47,254 nucleotides of DNA from a virus, in IMG/VR virus record IMGVR_UViG_3300037245_000677, positions 1-47,254 of that record; one strand, 5' to 3'. The position numbers were made by a program, and so were the translations under genes. Positions 14,455 through 21,730 of this stretch are shown in pieces. Each line of letters begins with the position of its first letter. Position 1 is the stretch's first letter. Under the pieces are notes generated by a model, which ran no database searches, was not told the DNA's origin, and saw only the letters and a list, made by a program, of their open reading frames with translations.

Positions 14455-15264
14455 ATGTTAAATGAAAACTTCTACACAGTTCAAGGATGGATGGTTAACG
14501 AGTTGAAACTCAAAGGAAATGAATTAACATTGTATGCAATCATATACGGATTTACTCAACGTGGTAGTGACAATATATTTATAGGAAGCATCAACTATCT
14601 ATGTTCTTTTATCTCATCATCTAGACAAACGGTAATAACTAACATTAATAGCCTTATCAAAAGAGGTCTTATCGTTAAAACGCAAATAATGTATGAGGGC
14701 AAAATAACCAACAGTTACACTAGTCAAAAAATTAGACTAGTCAAAGATTTAGACCCCACTAGTCAAGAAATTGGACAAAAATCCGAATCTACTAGTCAAG
14801 AAATTAGACCCAATACGTATCCTCCTTCTAATAACGATACTAATAACGATGCTAGTCTTAGTGACTTGAAAAACAAATGGAACAATGAATGCCACCTTAA
14901 AAGCATAGTAGCGATAACTCCGAAGCGTTCACCTTTATTGAATGCTAGACTTAAAGAACATGGCATTGAGAGTTTTAACACCTTGATTGCAATTATTAAC
15001 AGGACCCCATTTCTAAAGGGTGATAATCCTCGTGGATGGGTAGCTAGTTTTGATTGGGTAATTAAACCTGATAACTACGCAAAGATTCTTGAAGATAAGT
15101 ATGTGTCTATTGTTAAAAAATCCAAAGCTCAGCAAAAAGATGATGAATACGAAGCAATGAAAGCAAGCTACTTATCAAAGGATCAACCTGATGATAACAT
15201 GATTGAAATCAACTCAACTGACTATGATATTACCGATGAACCGAAAGGATATGACTATGACTAA
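14455..15264 (+). CDS. Phage replication initiator (winged HTH)
   Basis: A 269-residue protein. The N-terminal winged helix-turn-helix (residues ~5-80, with LTLYAIIYGF and SSSRQTVITNINSLIKRGL) is typical of phage replication initiators and replisome organisers. A low-complexity linker (~85-140) follows and a helicase-loader-like C-terminal domain (NPRGWVASFDWVIKPDNYAK) ends the protein. Four direct repeats lie inside the gene at the linker (14719-14809), as in lambda O, so the protein probably binds its own gene as the replication origin. Genes for a possible loader and DnaB follow. Confidence 0.75.
   Translation: MLNENFYTVQGWMVNELKLKGNELTLYAIIYGFTQRGSDNIFIGSINYLCSFISSSRQTVITNINSLIKRGLIVKTQIMYEGKITNSYTSQKIRLVKDLDPTSQEIGQKSESTSQEIRPNTYPPSNNDTNNDASLSDLKNKWNNECHLKSIVAITPKRSPLLNARLKEHGIESFNTLIAIINRTPFLKGDNPRGWVASFDWVIKPDNYAKILEDKYVSIVKKSKAQQKDDEYEAMKASYLSKDQPDDNMIEINSTDYDITDEPKGYDYD
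14719..14809 (+). repeat. Four iterons within the initiator gene (putative origin)
   Basis: Four 19-bp direct repeats close to ACTAGTCAARAAATTAGAC lie at 14719-14737, 14736-14754, 14758-14776 and 14791-14809. Each contains ACTAGT and has inverted ends (AGTC...GAC; copy 1 with its flank makes a CTAGTC/GACTAG palindrome). They sit in the linker-coding part of an initiator gene, with AT-rich DNA around, matching the known pattern of phage origins nested in initiator genes. They encode TSQEI-type peptide repeats. Confidence 0.75.
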
Positions 15265-15730
15265 CCACGAAATGATGAACATAACCGATATATTATATGG
15301 AACATACGATATAGCATTTAGCGAGAAAAAGACAGCTATCTGGAAAAGAACCCTAGACAGATTCCCATATCAAGAAGTACTGAAAGCTACAGATGATATT
15401 TGTGCATCAGAAACAGACAGATTCAAAGTCAACCCTGCAAGAATCATCGATCAAGTAATATCGAATAATGTAAAGTTACCAACAGCAGACGAAGCGATTG
15501 CTGTAGTTCTAAAAATGGTCAATGCTAGAGGTAAGAATCGTGAGAAGCTTGATGTAGAGTATCCCCTAGTCGCTGCATGGTTAGAAGGTGCTGGTGGAAC
15601 AATGGTTGTAGGAATGAGATCTGAATCAGAAATAGCTAAGAATCTACATTTCGCATGGAAAGATATTGTTAAGAATCATATACTTGAAATTAAGAGTGGA
15701 AATGTGAAAATGCTTATGATTGGAGGATAA
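15257..15730 (+). CDS. Putative helicase loader/inhibitor (G39P-like)
   Basis: A 157-residue protein. The start at 15257 is favoured because AAAGGAT lies seven bases upstream; 15251 is an alternative. The N-terminal part has the spacing of phage SPP1 G39P-type proteins: an initial helix, then IWKRTLDRFPYQEVLKATDD, then a Pro-containing region (KVNPARIIDQV). The C-terminus (MVVGMRSESEIAKNLHFAWK) is less diagnostic. Gene order (initiator, this gene, DnaB further on) supports a loader role. Moderate confidence. Confidence 0.5.
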   Translation: MTNHEMMNITDILYGTYDIAFSEKKTAIWKRTLDRFPYQEVLKATDDICASETDRFKVNPARIIDQVISNNVKLPTADEAIAVVLKMVNARGKNREKLDVEYPLVAAWLEGAGGTMVVGMRSESEIAKNLHFAWKDIVKNHILEIKSGNVKMLMIGG

Positions 15731-15733
15731 CCC

Positions 15734-15919
15734 ATGTACAAAGTAAGATTCGCACCAATAGGGGATAATTGCTGCAAGTTATGCGATGTAAGAAAAGTAG
15801 GTTGTCACGATGTAGATAATTGTGCCAAATGGCGAGAGCATATCAGAATCCAAGACATAGAGCGAGCTGAGAAAACGATTAGCTATAGCAACTTTAAAGG
15901 AAGGGCGAAGGGATTTTAA
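15734..15919 (+). CDS. Small Cys-rich protein
   Basis: A 61-residue protein with five Cys in the first half (NCCKLCDVRKVGC...NCAKW), likely a zinc knuckle, and a basic C-terminus. It starts three bases after the previous stop. The function is unknown. Confidence 0.5.
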   Translation: MYKVRFAPIGDNCCKLCDVRKVGCHDVDNCAKWREHIRIQDIERAEKTISYSNFKGRAKGF

Positions 15920-15922
15920 AAT

Positions 15923-16579
15923 ATGAAAACACTTAAAATACATGAATTATTAGCAAACATAAAGGAACACGAGGGGAAGAGGTTTAGAGTAGAATTTGCA
16001 CTAATGGTGATAGGTCAAGACGTAGACAATTTGAATTACATTGAGGATGCCGAGATAATAGTAAAAAAAGGAAAATTAATGTTTCAACAATTTGAGGTAT
16101 ATGTTTCAGCTGACGCAGAACTAGAAGAAATCATTAAACATTGGATGCCTAAGTTTCCTAAGAAACACGACCACTACTATACTATTAATACAGGTGGATA
16201 TATAGAGAAGTTAACTAATTGTACTGAGGGACGTACAAAATATAGATATACTGTGCATAACTGTTTCCCTTACAAGTTATACTCAAAACAACACCTAGAA
16301 AAAGACCACGTATCATCATTTGGCATAATCAAAAGGTTGGCATACAAGTTTGCTGTCGAGTGCTGTGATGGTCGGTGGTGTAGTGAGGAAATGATAAAGA
16401 ATGGTGACGAAACAGGCTTCAATGTTTTCAATGATACAGAAATGGGTGTATGGAACGTAAATCAGTGTGACTTTGACGCAAATGTAAAATGGTTTGCAAT
16501 AATAGAAGATTCCCAAGCATTCGCCAAATACCTGAACGACATGAACTATAATATGTGGGGAGAAGTTAGAGATGAGTGA
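15923..16579 (+). CDS. Hypothetical phage protein with YYxI...GxI region
   Basis: A 218-residue protein. The central segment (HDHYYTINTGGYIEKLTNCT, a variable part with GNYF-like HNCFPYKLY, then a helix ending RLAYKFAVEC) matches a repeated phage pattern of unknown function. An N-terminal helix/strand part and an acidic C-terminus flank it. Its stop overlaps the next start by eight bases. Confidence 0.5.
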   Translation: MKTLKIHELLANIKEHEGKRFRVEFALMVIGQDVDNLNYIEDAEIIVKKGKLMFQQFEVYVSADAELEEIIKHWMPKFPKKHDHYYTINTGGYIEKLTNCTEGRTKYRYTVHNCFPYKLYSKQHLEKDHVSSFGIIKRLAYKFAVECCDGRWCSEEMIKNGDETGFNVFNDTEMGVWNVNQCDFDANVKWFAIIEDSQAFAKYLNDMNYNMWGEVRDE

Positions 16580-16868
16580 AACTAAAGTATATGAAACGAT
16601 ATTTAACGGAGAATCAAAAATAATACCTATGGCAGACGTTCAACATATAGAGCGCGGTGAAATGCAAGGACACTTACAATTGGTTTTAGTAACTTGCCAT
16701 ACCAAATATAACTATGAACGTGATATGTACGAAAACGCAATACATATTTCTGATTACGAGAATAAAACTACAGGTTATAAATCTACCGAAGCGTCAGACT
16801 TCCTTAAGTCATGGTGCTGGTATAGACATGGGAAGGACGGAGTTGCAGACGTAATGGAGGATGAGTAA
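16572..16868 (+). CDS. Hypothetical protein
   Basis: A 98-residue protein overlapping the previous gene by eight bases and ending one base before the DnaB start. Sequence IPMADVQHIERGEMQGHLQL and a YNYERDMYENAIHIS stretch predict a small beta-rich fold. No recognised family. Confidence 0.5.
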   Translation: MSETKVYETIFNGESKIIPMADVQHIERGEMQGHLQLVLVTCHTKYNYERDMYENAIHISDYENKTTGYKSTEASDFLKSWCWYRHGKDGVADVMEDE

Positions 16869-18176
16869 ATGAGCGATTACCAGAGAACACCACCCCATAA
16901 TATCAATGCAGAGAAGGCAATCCTGGGTGCAATAATCTTAAATAAGACCGCTTGCGAGAAAGCCCTCACAGCCATTTTGCCTACTGACCTTTATCTTATG
17001 TCACATCGAACCATATTTGAAGCTGTACTAGCCCTGAACGGCTCACACAGTGCAATAGACACCATAACGGTAACCGAAAAGTTAGAAAGTAACGATGAAC
17101 TAGTAAATGCAGGTGGATTTGAGTATTTGGCAGAGTTAACAAACTTTGTTCCGAGTGTAGCAAATATAGAAGATTATTGTAGGATTGTAAAAGGCTTATC
17201 TAATCGCAGGCAGATGATTGAGATTGCAGGAAAGTTAACAGAAGCAAGCTTTGAAGATGAAGATTATGAGAGTACTTTAGACAAGTTTCAAACAGAGCTT
17301 AACAACATAGAATCCGCTAAGGAAGATACAGATAAAACACTATCAGAGTTCGTAGAACAGGCTATAATTAACATAGAATACGACATCAAAAACAAGGATA
17401 ATATTAAGGATATGCCAACTGGATTTCCTGACATAGACAGGATGATTGAGGGATTAAGACCAGGAGAAATAACGGTAGTGGCAGGCATCCCAGGATCGGG
17501 AAAAACAACGTTCGTTTGCAACATGATGTATCGAGTACAAAAGATTAGATCCGATATTAAAAGCTTGTTTATATCCTGCGAAATGACTGGAAATGAAACA
17601 GCCGAAAGAGCCTTGTCCTATATGGGTGATGTAGAAGCGCTTAGGATACGTGGACGTAGGTTACAAGAGTATGAATGGAAGAAAATAATGAGTGCTGCTG
17701 ACAAGGCTTATGACTACAACATTATAATTGAGGAAAATCCAAGAGTATCATTAAGAGATATAGCAAGACTGATTAAAAAGCATGGTTCTAACTTAGTAGT
17801 AATCGACTATTTGCAGATAATGAAACCCATAGAAAAGCTTAAAGAAAGACGATTCGAGATAGATGCAATTATGAATGAGCTTAAGGCAATGTCTAAAGAT
17901 TTAAACTGTCACATCATCCTCTTATCACAGCTAAGCAGGGGAGTTAATACAAGGTCAACTAAAAGACCTGTACTATCAGATTTAAAGGAATCATCAGGAA
18001 TAGAACAAGCGACTGACATAGTAATGTTTATATACAGAAATTCAATATATTCTAAAGATGAAGATGATAAATCAGCAGAGATTATTATATCCAAGGCAAG
18101 AGGTGGAAAGACAGGGACGGTATTTTTGGAATTCAACGGAGATAAATATTTATTCTATGAAGGAGATAACACATGA
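16869..18176 (+). CDS. dnaB: DnaB-type replicative helicase
   Basis: A 435-residue hexameric helicase. The N-terminal helical domain (PPHNINAEKAILGAIIL) continues to about residue 110. A linker follows, then the RecA-like motor with Walker A GIPGSGKTT at 206-214, an E-rich ISCEMTG at about 235-241, Walker B VVIDYLQIM at 310-318, and the C-terminal LKESSGIEQATDIVMF. It unwinds DNA at the phage fork and would cooperate with the host polymerase, since none is encoded here. GGAGG lies just upstream within the previous gene. Confidence 0.92.
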   Translation: MSDYQRTPPHNINAEKAILGAIILNKTACEKALTAILPTDLYLMSHRTIFEAVLALNGSHSAIDTITVTEKLESNDELVNAGGFEYLAELTNFVPSVANIEDYCRIVKGLSNRRQMIEIAGKLTEASFEDEDYESTLDKFQTELNNIESAKEDTDKTLSEFVEQAIINIEYDIKNKDNIKDMPTGFPDIDRMIEGLRPGEITVVAGIPGSGKTTFVCNMMYRVQKIRSDIKSLFISCEMTGNETAERALSYMGDVEALRIRGRRLQEYEWKKIMSAADKAYDYNIIIEENPRVSLRDIARLIKKHGSNLVVIDYLQIMKPIEKLKERRFEIDAIMNELKAMSKDLNCHIILLSQLSRGVNTRSTKRPVLSDLKESSGIEQATDIVMFIYRNSIYSKDEDDKSAEIIISKARGGKTGTVFLEFNGDKYLFYEGDNT

Positions 18177-18340
18177 TTAAATGGATAATAGCAGCAGTAG
18201 TAATGCTTTTACTGATATTAACTTTCTCGATAATGAAAGTAGCAAGTGATGCAGACGATCAGATGGATAAGTTATGGGAGAATTATAAAGATAAGTATGA
18301 CGAGCATCACCTAGACGTTAAGGAGGAACGAGATGAATAA
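18173..18340 (+). CDS. Small membrane protein
   Basis: A 55-residue protein starting in the ATGA at the end of dnaB. The N-terminal membrane segment (IIAAVVMLLLILTFSIM) is followed by an acidic, helical tail. The next gene starts inside its end. The function is unknown. Confidence 0.5.
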   Translation: MIKWIIAAVVMLLLILTFSIMKVASDADDQMDKLWENYKDKYDEHHLDVKEERDE

Positions 18341-18644
18341 ATCAGAAGCGATAAAGGTATTAAAAGATACCATAAACGAACTAAAAGAATTGATAGAGCA
18401 AGTCAGGGGGCCAGGGGAAAGCTTATTGGAAAGCAGAATCGAAGCACTCCAATTAGCCATAGAATCTCTGCAAGGTGGATGGATTAGCGTTGATACACCA
18501 CCAAAACTACATAAAAATGTAAATGTAAAACTAAAAGATGGAAAATATACTCACTCGTGGTTACATGGAAATGGATATTGGGCGTACAATATTAACCCGA
18601 CTCATTGGCAACCAATCCAACCACCAACCGACAAAGGAGATTGA
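18333..18644 (+). CDS. DUF551 domain protein with N-terminal coiled coil
   Basis: A 103-residue protein. Residues 1-45 are helical (a short coiled coil). Residues ~50-100 match DUF551: GGWISVDTPPKL, a strand pair, and a closing THWQPIQPP. DUF551 is widespread in phages but of unknown function. Translation is coupled to the membrane peptide by an 8-base overlap. Confidence 0.7.
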   Translation: MNKSEAIKVLKDTINELKELIEQVRGPGESLLESRIEALQLAIESLQGGWISVDTPPKLHKNVNVKLKDGKYTHSWLHGNGYWAYNINPTHWQPIQPPTDKGD

Positions 18645-18646
18645 TT

Positions 18647-19024
18647 ATGATTAAATTATTAAATAAGATAATAGCAATATTAAAAAAGAGAAACATTATA
18701 AGGACTAAAGACATTAGCGACACCTACCATACCATAGGAGAGCTATACGAGCATAGAATGGTATTGACAGCAGCACTGTTTAATACATGGCATAGAAACA
18801 GCTACATTACGTGTGGCAAGTCGTGGCTTCACCATGATGATACCATGTTTGACGGTATGTTTATTGTTTTTGCAGAAATAGATGGAGATCAAATAAGTTA
18901 TCATTACAACGCTGACCATTGGGATCTATTCGATATACTTGAGATAGAAAAAGCTCCTGAATGGGATGGACATTCATCTGATGATGTGGTTGCAAGTTTG
19001 ATTGAATATTGCGCAGGTGTTTAA
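18647..19024 (+). CDS. WDGH-motif phage protein
   Basis: A 125-residue protein starting behind AAAGGAG. It carries the family pattern with TMFDGMFIVFAEIDGDQISY, a following HYNADHWDLFDI, and the C-terminal APEWDGHSSDDVVASL. This family occurs in many phages without a known function. The stop at 19024 lies directly before two tiny membrane ORFs. Confidence 0.6.
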   Translation: MIKLLNKIIAILKKRNIIRTKDISDTYHTIGELYEHRMVLTAALFNTWHRNSYITCGKSWLHHDDTMFDGMFIVFAEIDGDQISYHYNADHWDLFDILEIEKAPEWDGHSSDDVVASLIEYCAGV

Positions 19025-19025
19025 A

Positions 19026-19106
19026 ATGACCAAAACAATTAAAACCAACATAGCAGTGATAGCGGTTATACTTCTCGTGGTGATAGTAAGAGTGCTATGG
19101 CTATAA
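19026..19106 (+). CDS. Tiny membrane peptide
   Basis: A 26-residue peptide with a basic start and one hydrophobic segment (IAVIAVILLVVIVRVLWL). The ATG almost abuts the previous stop. No separate binding site is evident, so translation may depend on coupling. Support is modest. Confidence 0.35.
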   Translation: MTKTIKTNIAVIAVILLVVIVRVLWL

Positions 19107-19195
19107 CAAACACATCAATGCTAAACTTCATCCTATACGTTGTAGCTCCAATTTGCGTGCTAGTGTGGTGTTTGGCGAGAGAGGAAGGTGACTAA
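19097..19195 (+). CDS. Tiny membrane peptide
   Basis: A 32-residue peptide overlapping the previous one in another frame, with one hydrophobic segment (LNFILYVVAPICVLVWCL) and a charged end. The overlapping pair of membrane peptides may be a real unit or chance ORFs. Confidence 0.35.
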   Translation: MAITNTSMLNFILYVVAPICVLVWCLAREEGD

Positions 19196-19196
19196 T

Positions 19197-19349
19197 ATGG
19201 ACGTAAAACCGATTGAGGAAGTTGAGATATGTGGTTTCTGCAAACATTATTCGAGAGCTGGATATTGCAAACTGCATAACTGGGTAAAGCAAGACTATCA
19301 TGGTTGTTCGGACTGTGAATCTGTTTGGAAAGGATTAGAAGATGGATAA
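19197..19349 (+). CDS. Small Cys/His-rich protein
   Basis: A 50-residue protein with six Cys/His in a zinc-knuckle pattern (ICGFCKHY, YCKLHN, CSDCE), resembling short phage proteins of the CxxCxxY...YCxLH type. The next gene starts inside its last codons (ATG at 19342), showing coupling. Confidence 0.5.
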   Translation: MDVKPIEEVEICGFCKHYSRAGYCKLHNWVKQDYHGCSDCESVWKGLEDG

Positions 19350-19665
19350 TAAAACAGTTATAGGAATTGTAGGGGAAAATGATTCTGCCGTAGATGTAAG
19401 AAAACTAGAGTTTCCTAAATATGAAGAATTAAAGGAAGTTGATTATTTTAAAACAAAGCACTTCCTGATAAACATAAATGGTATTACCTTGAGAGTTCGC
19501 TGTTCCTGTAGTGGGTACATACACGCAAGTGTGCATATGTTTGATAATCGTATGCATTATAGCATTAAACTTGAAAACAACGAAGCTAATTATAAAAAAG
19601 TGTGCAGATTGCTCAGAAGGCATTATAACATCTTGAAGTGTTATGCACCCAAGTATATTAAGTAG
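19342..19665 (+). CDS. Hypothetical protein
   Basis: A 107-residue protein, basic at the C-terminus (VCRLLRRHYNILKCYAPKY). A beta-rich centre (INGITLRVRCSCSGYIHASV) is evident. No recognised family. It is translated in an overlapping chain with its neighbour and ends just before the RusA ribosome binding site. Confidence 0.5.
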   Translation: MDNKTVIGIVGENDSAVDVRKLEFPKYEELKEVDYFKTKHFLININGITLRVRCSCSGYIHASVHMFDNRMHYSIKLENNEANYKKVCRLLRRHYNILKCYAPKYIK

Positions 19666-19675
19666 GAGGGGTTAT

Positions 19676-20158
19676 ATGATACAATTCACAATACTAGGAG
19701 ATCCAAAAGGTAAAGGCAGACATAAGGCAAGATATACTGGAACATTCGTGCAAATGTATACACCAAAAGATACTGTGAGTTATGAGAACTTAGTTAAAAT
19801 GTCTTTCGTGCATGAAAAGCAAATGATGTTACCAGAAGGGCCAATCAAAGTTGAGATTAAAGCATACTTGATGATACCGAAAAGCATGTCAAAGAAGAAT
19901 AGGCAACTAATCAAGGCAAACAGACTGTTCCCGACAAAGAAACCAGACTTCGATAATATAGGAAAGATTGTATGTGATGCACTAAATGGATTAGCATACG
20001 GCGATGACAAGCAAGTAGTAGACGGCAGAGTAATAAAGCTGTTTGGCGAACAACCAAGAGTAGAGGTAAAGATGTGGACGATGGAAGAAGTTAGAGAAAT
20101 CGAAGAACAAGAGTACAGAACTAAGATCGTAGATGAATTATTTCCGAAGGAGGGATAG
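19676..20158 (+). CDS. rusA: RusA-family Holliday junction resolvase
   Basis: A 160-residue protein starting at 19676 behind AGGAGGGG. It has the RusA order: a start strand (MIQFTILGDPKGKGRHKAR), a substrate strand, and the acidic active-site motif KPDFDNIGKIVCDALNG with Asp91, Asp93 and Asp101, plus Asp110/111 in YGDDKQV. RusA cuts Holliday junctions made during recombination and replication and would act with RecT and the SbcC-like ATPase. The C-terminal acidic tail is short. Confidence 0.9.
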   Translation: MIQFTILGDPKGKGRHKARYTGTFVQMYTPKDTVSYENLVKMSFVHEKQMMLPEGPIKVEIKAYLMIPKSMSKKNRQLIKANRLFPTKKPDFDNIGKIVCDALNGLAYGDDKQVVDGRVIKLFGEQPRVEVKMWTMEEVREIEEQEYRTKIVDELFPKEG

Positions 20159-20159
20159 G

Positions 20160-20204
20160 ATGAAAATTTACACAAAGCAGCTTGCGCTAATTGATAATAT
20201 GTGA
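20160..20204 (+). pseudogene. Possible truncated gene start
   Basis: Behind AGGAGGGATAGG an ATG opens 14 codons (MKIYTKQLALIDNM) and stops. A good binding site before so short a frame suggests the stub of a gene cut off by arrival of the HTH/HNH pair that follows; no downstream remainder is recognised. Confidence 0.3.
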
Positions 20205-20210
20205 TACAAT
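20182..20210 (+). promoter_or_regulatory. Putative promoter for HTH/HNH pair
   Basis: TTGCGC (20182-20187), a 17-base spacer, and TGATACAAT with an extended -10 (TACAAT 20205-20210). The weak -35 is offset by the TGn extension. It begins 30 bases before the HTH gene start. Confidence 0.5.
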
Positions 20211-20239
20211 GTGATAAACGCTAATAAGGGAGCATAGAC

Positions 20240-20407
20240 ATGTTGTATAAAATAGGTAGGTTTGCAAAAGAAATCGGAGTAACTCCACTAACATTGAGGA
20301 ATTGGCATAAAAAAGGCAAGCTGATTCCCCATAAGGTTGATACTAACGGTAATAGATATTATTCACCTAAACAATTAATAGACTATATGGGTGATTCTGA
20401 TGGGTAA
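20240..20407 (+). CDS. Stand-alone IS607/MerR-type HTH protein
   Basis: A 55-residue protein closely resembling the N-terminal MerR-type DNA-binding domain of IS607-family serine recombinases (YKIGRFAKEIGVTPLTLRNW, then GKLIP, then NRYYSPKQLIDYM). The recombinase domain is absent, so it cannot transpose by itself. It has its own putative promoter and overlaps the HNH endonuclease gene by eight bases, suggesting they function together or that it regulates the nuclease. Confidence 0.7.
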   Translation: MLYKIGRFAKEIGVTPLTLRNWHKKGKLIPHKVDTNGNRYYSPKQLIDYMGDSDG

Positions 20408-21170
20408 AATAGTTGATATCACTGGTAACAATTATGGAAGGTTAACTGTTGTTAGATATCATTCCACGAAAAATCGTATAGTGTTTTGGGAATGCTTATG
20501 CGAATGTGGTAACACCACTATAGTTCGTGGCAACAACGTGAAAAGAGGTGGAACAAAAAGTTGCGGGTGTTTACGTAAGGAAGGTTGTTCAAAAACCCAC
20601 GGATTTACCAATACAAGAATGCATGGTATTTGGTGTAATATGAAACAAAGATGTAAAAATACAAATCACCAGTCATATACATATTATGGGGAAAGAGGTG
20701 TTACTGTATGTAAAGAATGGGAAATAGACTTTATGTCATTCTATAATTGGGCTAATGAAAATGGGTATGAAGAACACTTAACAATTGACAGGATAGATAA
20801 TGATGGCAACTACGAACCATCAAATTGTAGATGGGCTACGTATAAAGAGCAAGCTAGCAATAAATCAGATAATAATCGGATAGAAATAGATGGAGTTGTG
20901 AAGAATGTCACGCAGTGGTCGGAGTTTCATAATATTAATAGGTCGACATTGAATAGAAGAATATCCGAAGGCTGGGACAAGAAGGACTATTTCATAAAAC
21001 TAAACAGAAGATATATAGAAATAAATGGGGTTGTAAAAACCATGGCTCAATGGGCGAGATTTTATGGAATTAAGTATGTAACACTAAAACGTAGAGTATA
21101 CGCAGGTTGGGATAAAAAAGATTACTGTTTGCAACCAAGCAATAATGACAGACTAGGAAAGGAAGGGTAA
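20400..21170 (+). CDS. HNH homing-type endonuclease with two C-terminal repeats
   Basis: A 256-residue protein. The N-terminal AP2-like DNA-binding part (GRLTVVRY, WECLCECGN, TKSCGCL) covers residues 10-60. The middle HNH region, about 75-150, has YYGERGVTVCKEW and the core DRIDNDGNYEPSNCRWAT. Two tandem 40-residue NUMOD-like HTH repeats lie at 161-200 and 206-245, both starting IEI(D/N)GVVK and ending GWDKKDY. It would cut at a specific site and promote its own spread. The start is the ATG at 20400 inside the HTH gene's last codons. Confidence 0.85.
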   Translation: MGKIVDITGNNYGRLTVVRYHSTKNRIVFWECLCECGNTTIVRGNNVKRGGTKSCGCLRKEGCSKTHGFTNTRMHGIWCNMKQRCKNTNHQSYTYYGERGVTVCKEWEIDFMSFYNWANENGYEEHLTIDRIDNDGNYEPSNCRWATYKEQASNKSDNNRIEIDGVVKNVTQWSEFHNINRSTLNRRISEGWDKKDYFIKLNRRYIEINGVVKTMAQWARFYGIKYVTLKRRVYAGWDKKDYCLQPSNNDRLGKEG

Positions 21171-21174
21171 GATT

Positions 21175-21318
21175 ATGGTAGTATTCAAACGAAAAAAGCG
21201 GTTCTTCTTTGGACATAAGCTAAAGAATAGAAAATACAGGCGACATTCACAGTGTAGCGAGGATGGTTATAGGTTCAAGGTGCTTGCTATGCAGTATATG
21301 CGGAGGGTTGGGAAATGA
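21175..21318 (+). CDS. Small very basic protein
   Basis: A 47-residue protein with about one third Lys/Arg (VVFKRKKRFFFG, KNRKYRRH). It probably binds nucleic acid or membranes non-specifically. The stop overlaps the next start (ATGA). Unknown function. Confidence 0.45.
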   Translation: MVVFKRKKRFFFGHKLKNRKYRRHSQCSEDGYRFKVLAMQYMRRVGK

Positions 21319-21608
21319 AATATAGAAAGAAATCAGTTATGATAGATGCATGGCAATTCACAAAGAAAAACTACCATGCACAAGCGCCTAGATTCATAAG
21401 GCATAGCAACGATGTAACCTTATGGTCACAGTATTGCGGAGATGTAATAGGTGGTGAAATAAAGACATTAAGTGGGGTTGTTCAGATTGGCGAAAACGAT
21501 TGGATACTGAAAGGGGTTAAAGGCGAGTTCTATCCATGCAAGGATGATATATTCATAATGACTTACGAACCAGTATTCGAACTGACTTACGAATCAGTAC
21601 TTGACTAG
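21315..21608 (+). CDS. MKYRKKxVxIxAxQ phage protein
   Basis: A 97-residue protein of a widespread phage family starting MKYRKKSVMIDAWQF, with the central GDVIGGEIKTLSG and IGENDWILKGVKGEFYPCKD and the end IFIMTYEPV. It is often found near the end of early regions. The fold is probably a small beta barrel; the function is unknown. It is the last gene of the rightward operon. Confidence 0.7.
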   Translation: MKYRKKSVMIDAWQFTKKNYHAQAPRFIRHSNDVTLWSQYCGDVIGGEIKTLSGVVQIGENDWILKGVKGEFYPCKDDIFIMTYEPVFELTYESVLD

Positions 21609-21687
21609 CTTAATCAAATAACATATACTTAACCAGCACATCACGAAATTTATAAACACAAATCGACAGATGGGTTCTCAAATATTT

Positions 21688-21726
21688 AAAAGACCATGGT
21701 TTTCATATGCCACGGTCTTTTTTTGT
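21688..21726. terminator. Bidirectional terminator between convergent operons
   Basis: AAAAGACCATGG (21688-21699) and CCACGGTCTTTT (21710-21721) pair with one A-C mismatch around a 10-base loop, followed by a T run on the + strand and, read from the other strand, a T run from the AAAA. It lies between the last early gene (21608) and the end of the late operon (21731), so it can stop transcription from both sides. Confidence 0.85.
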
Positions 21727-21730
21727 TGCG

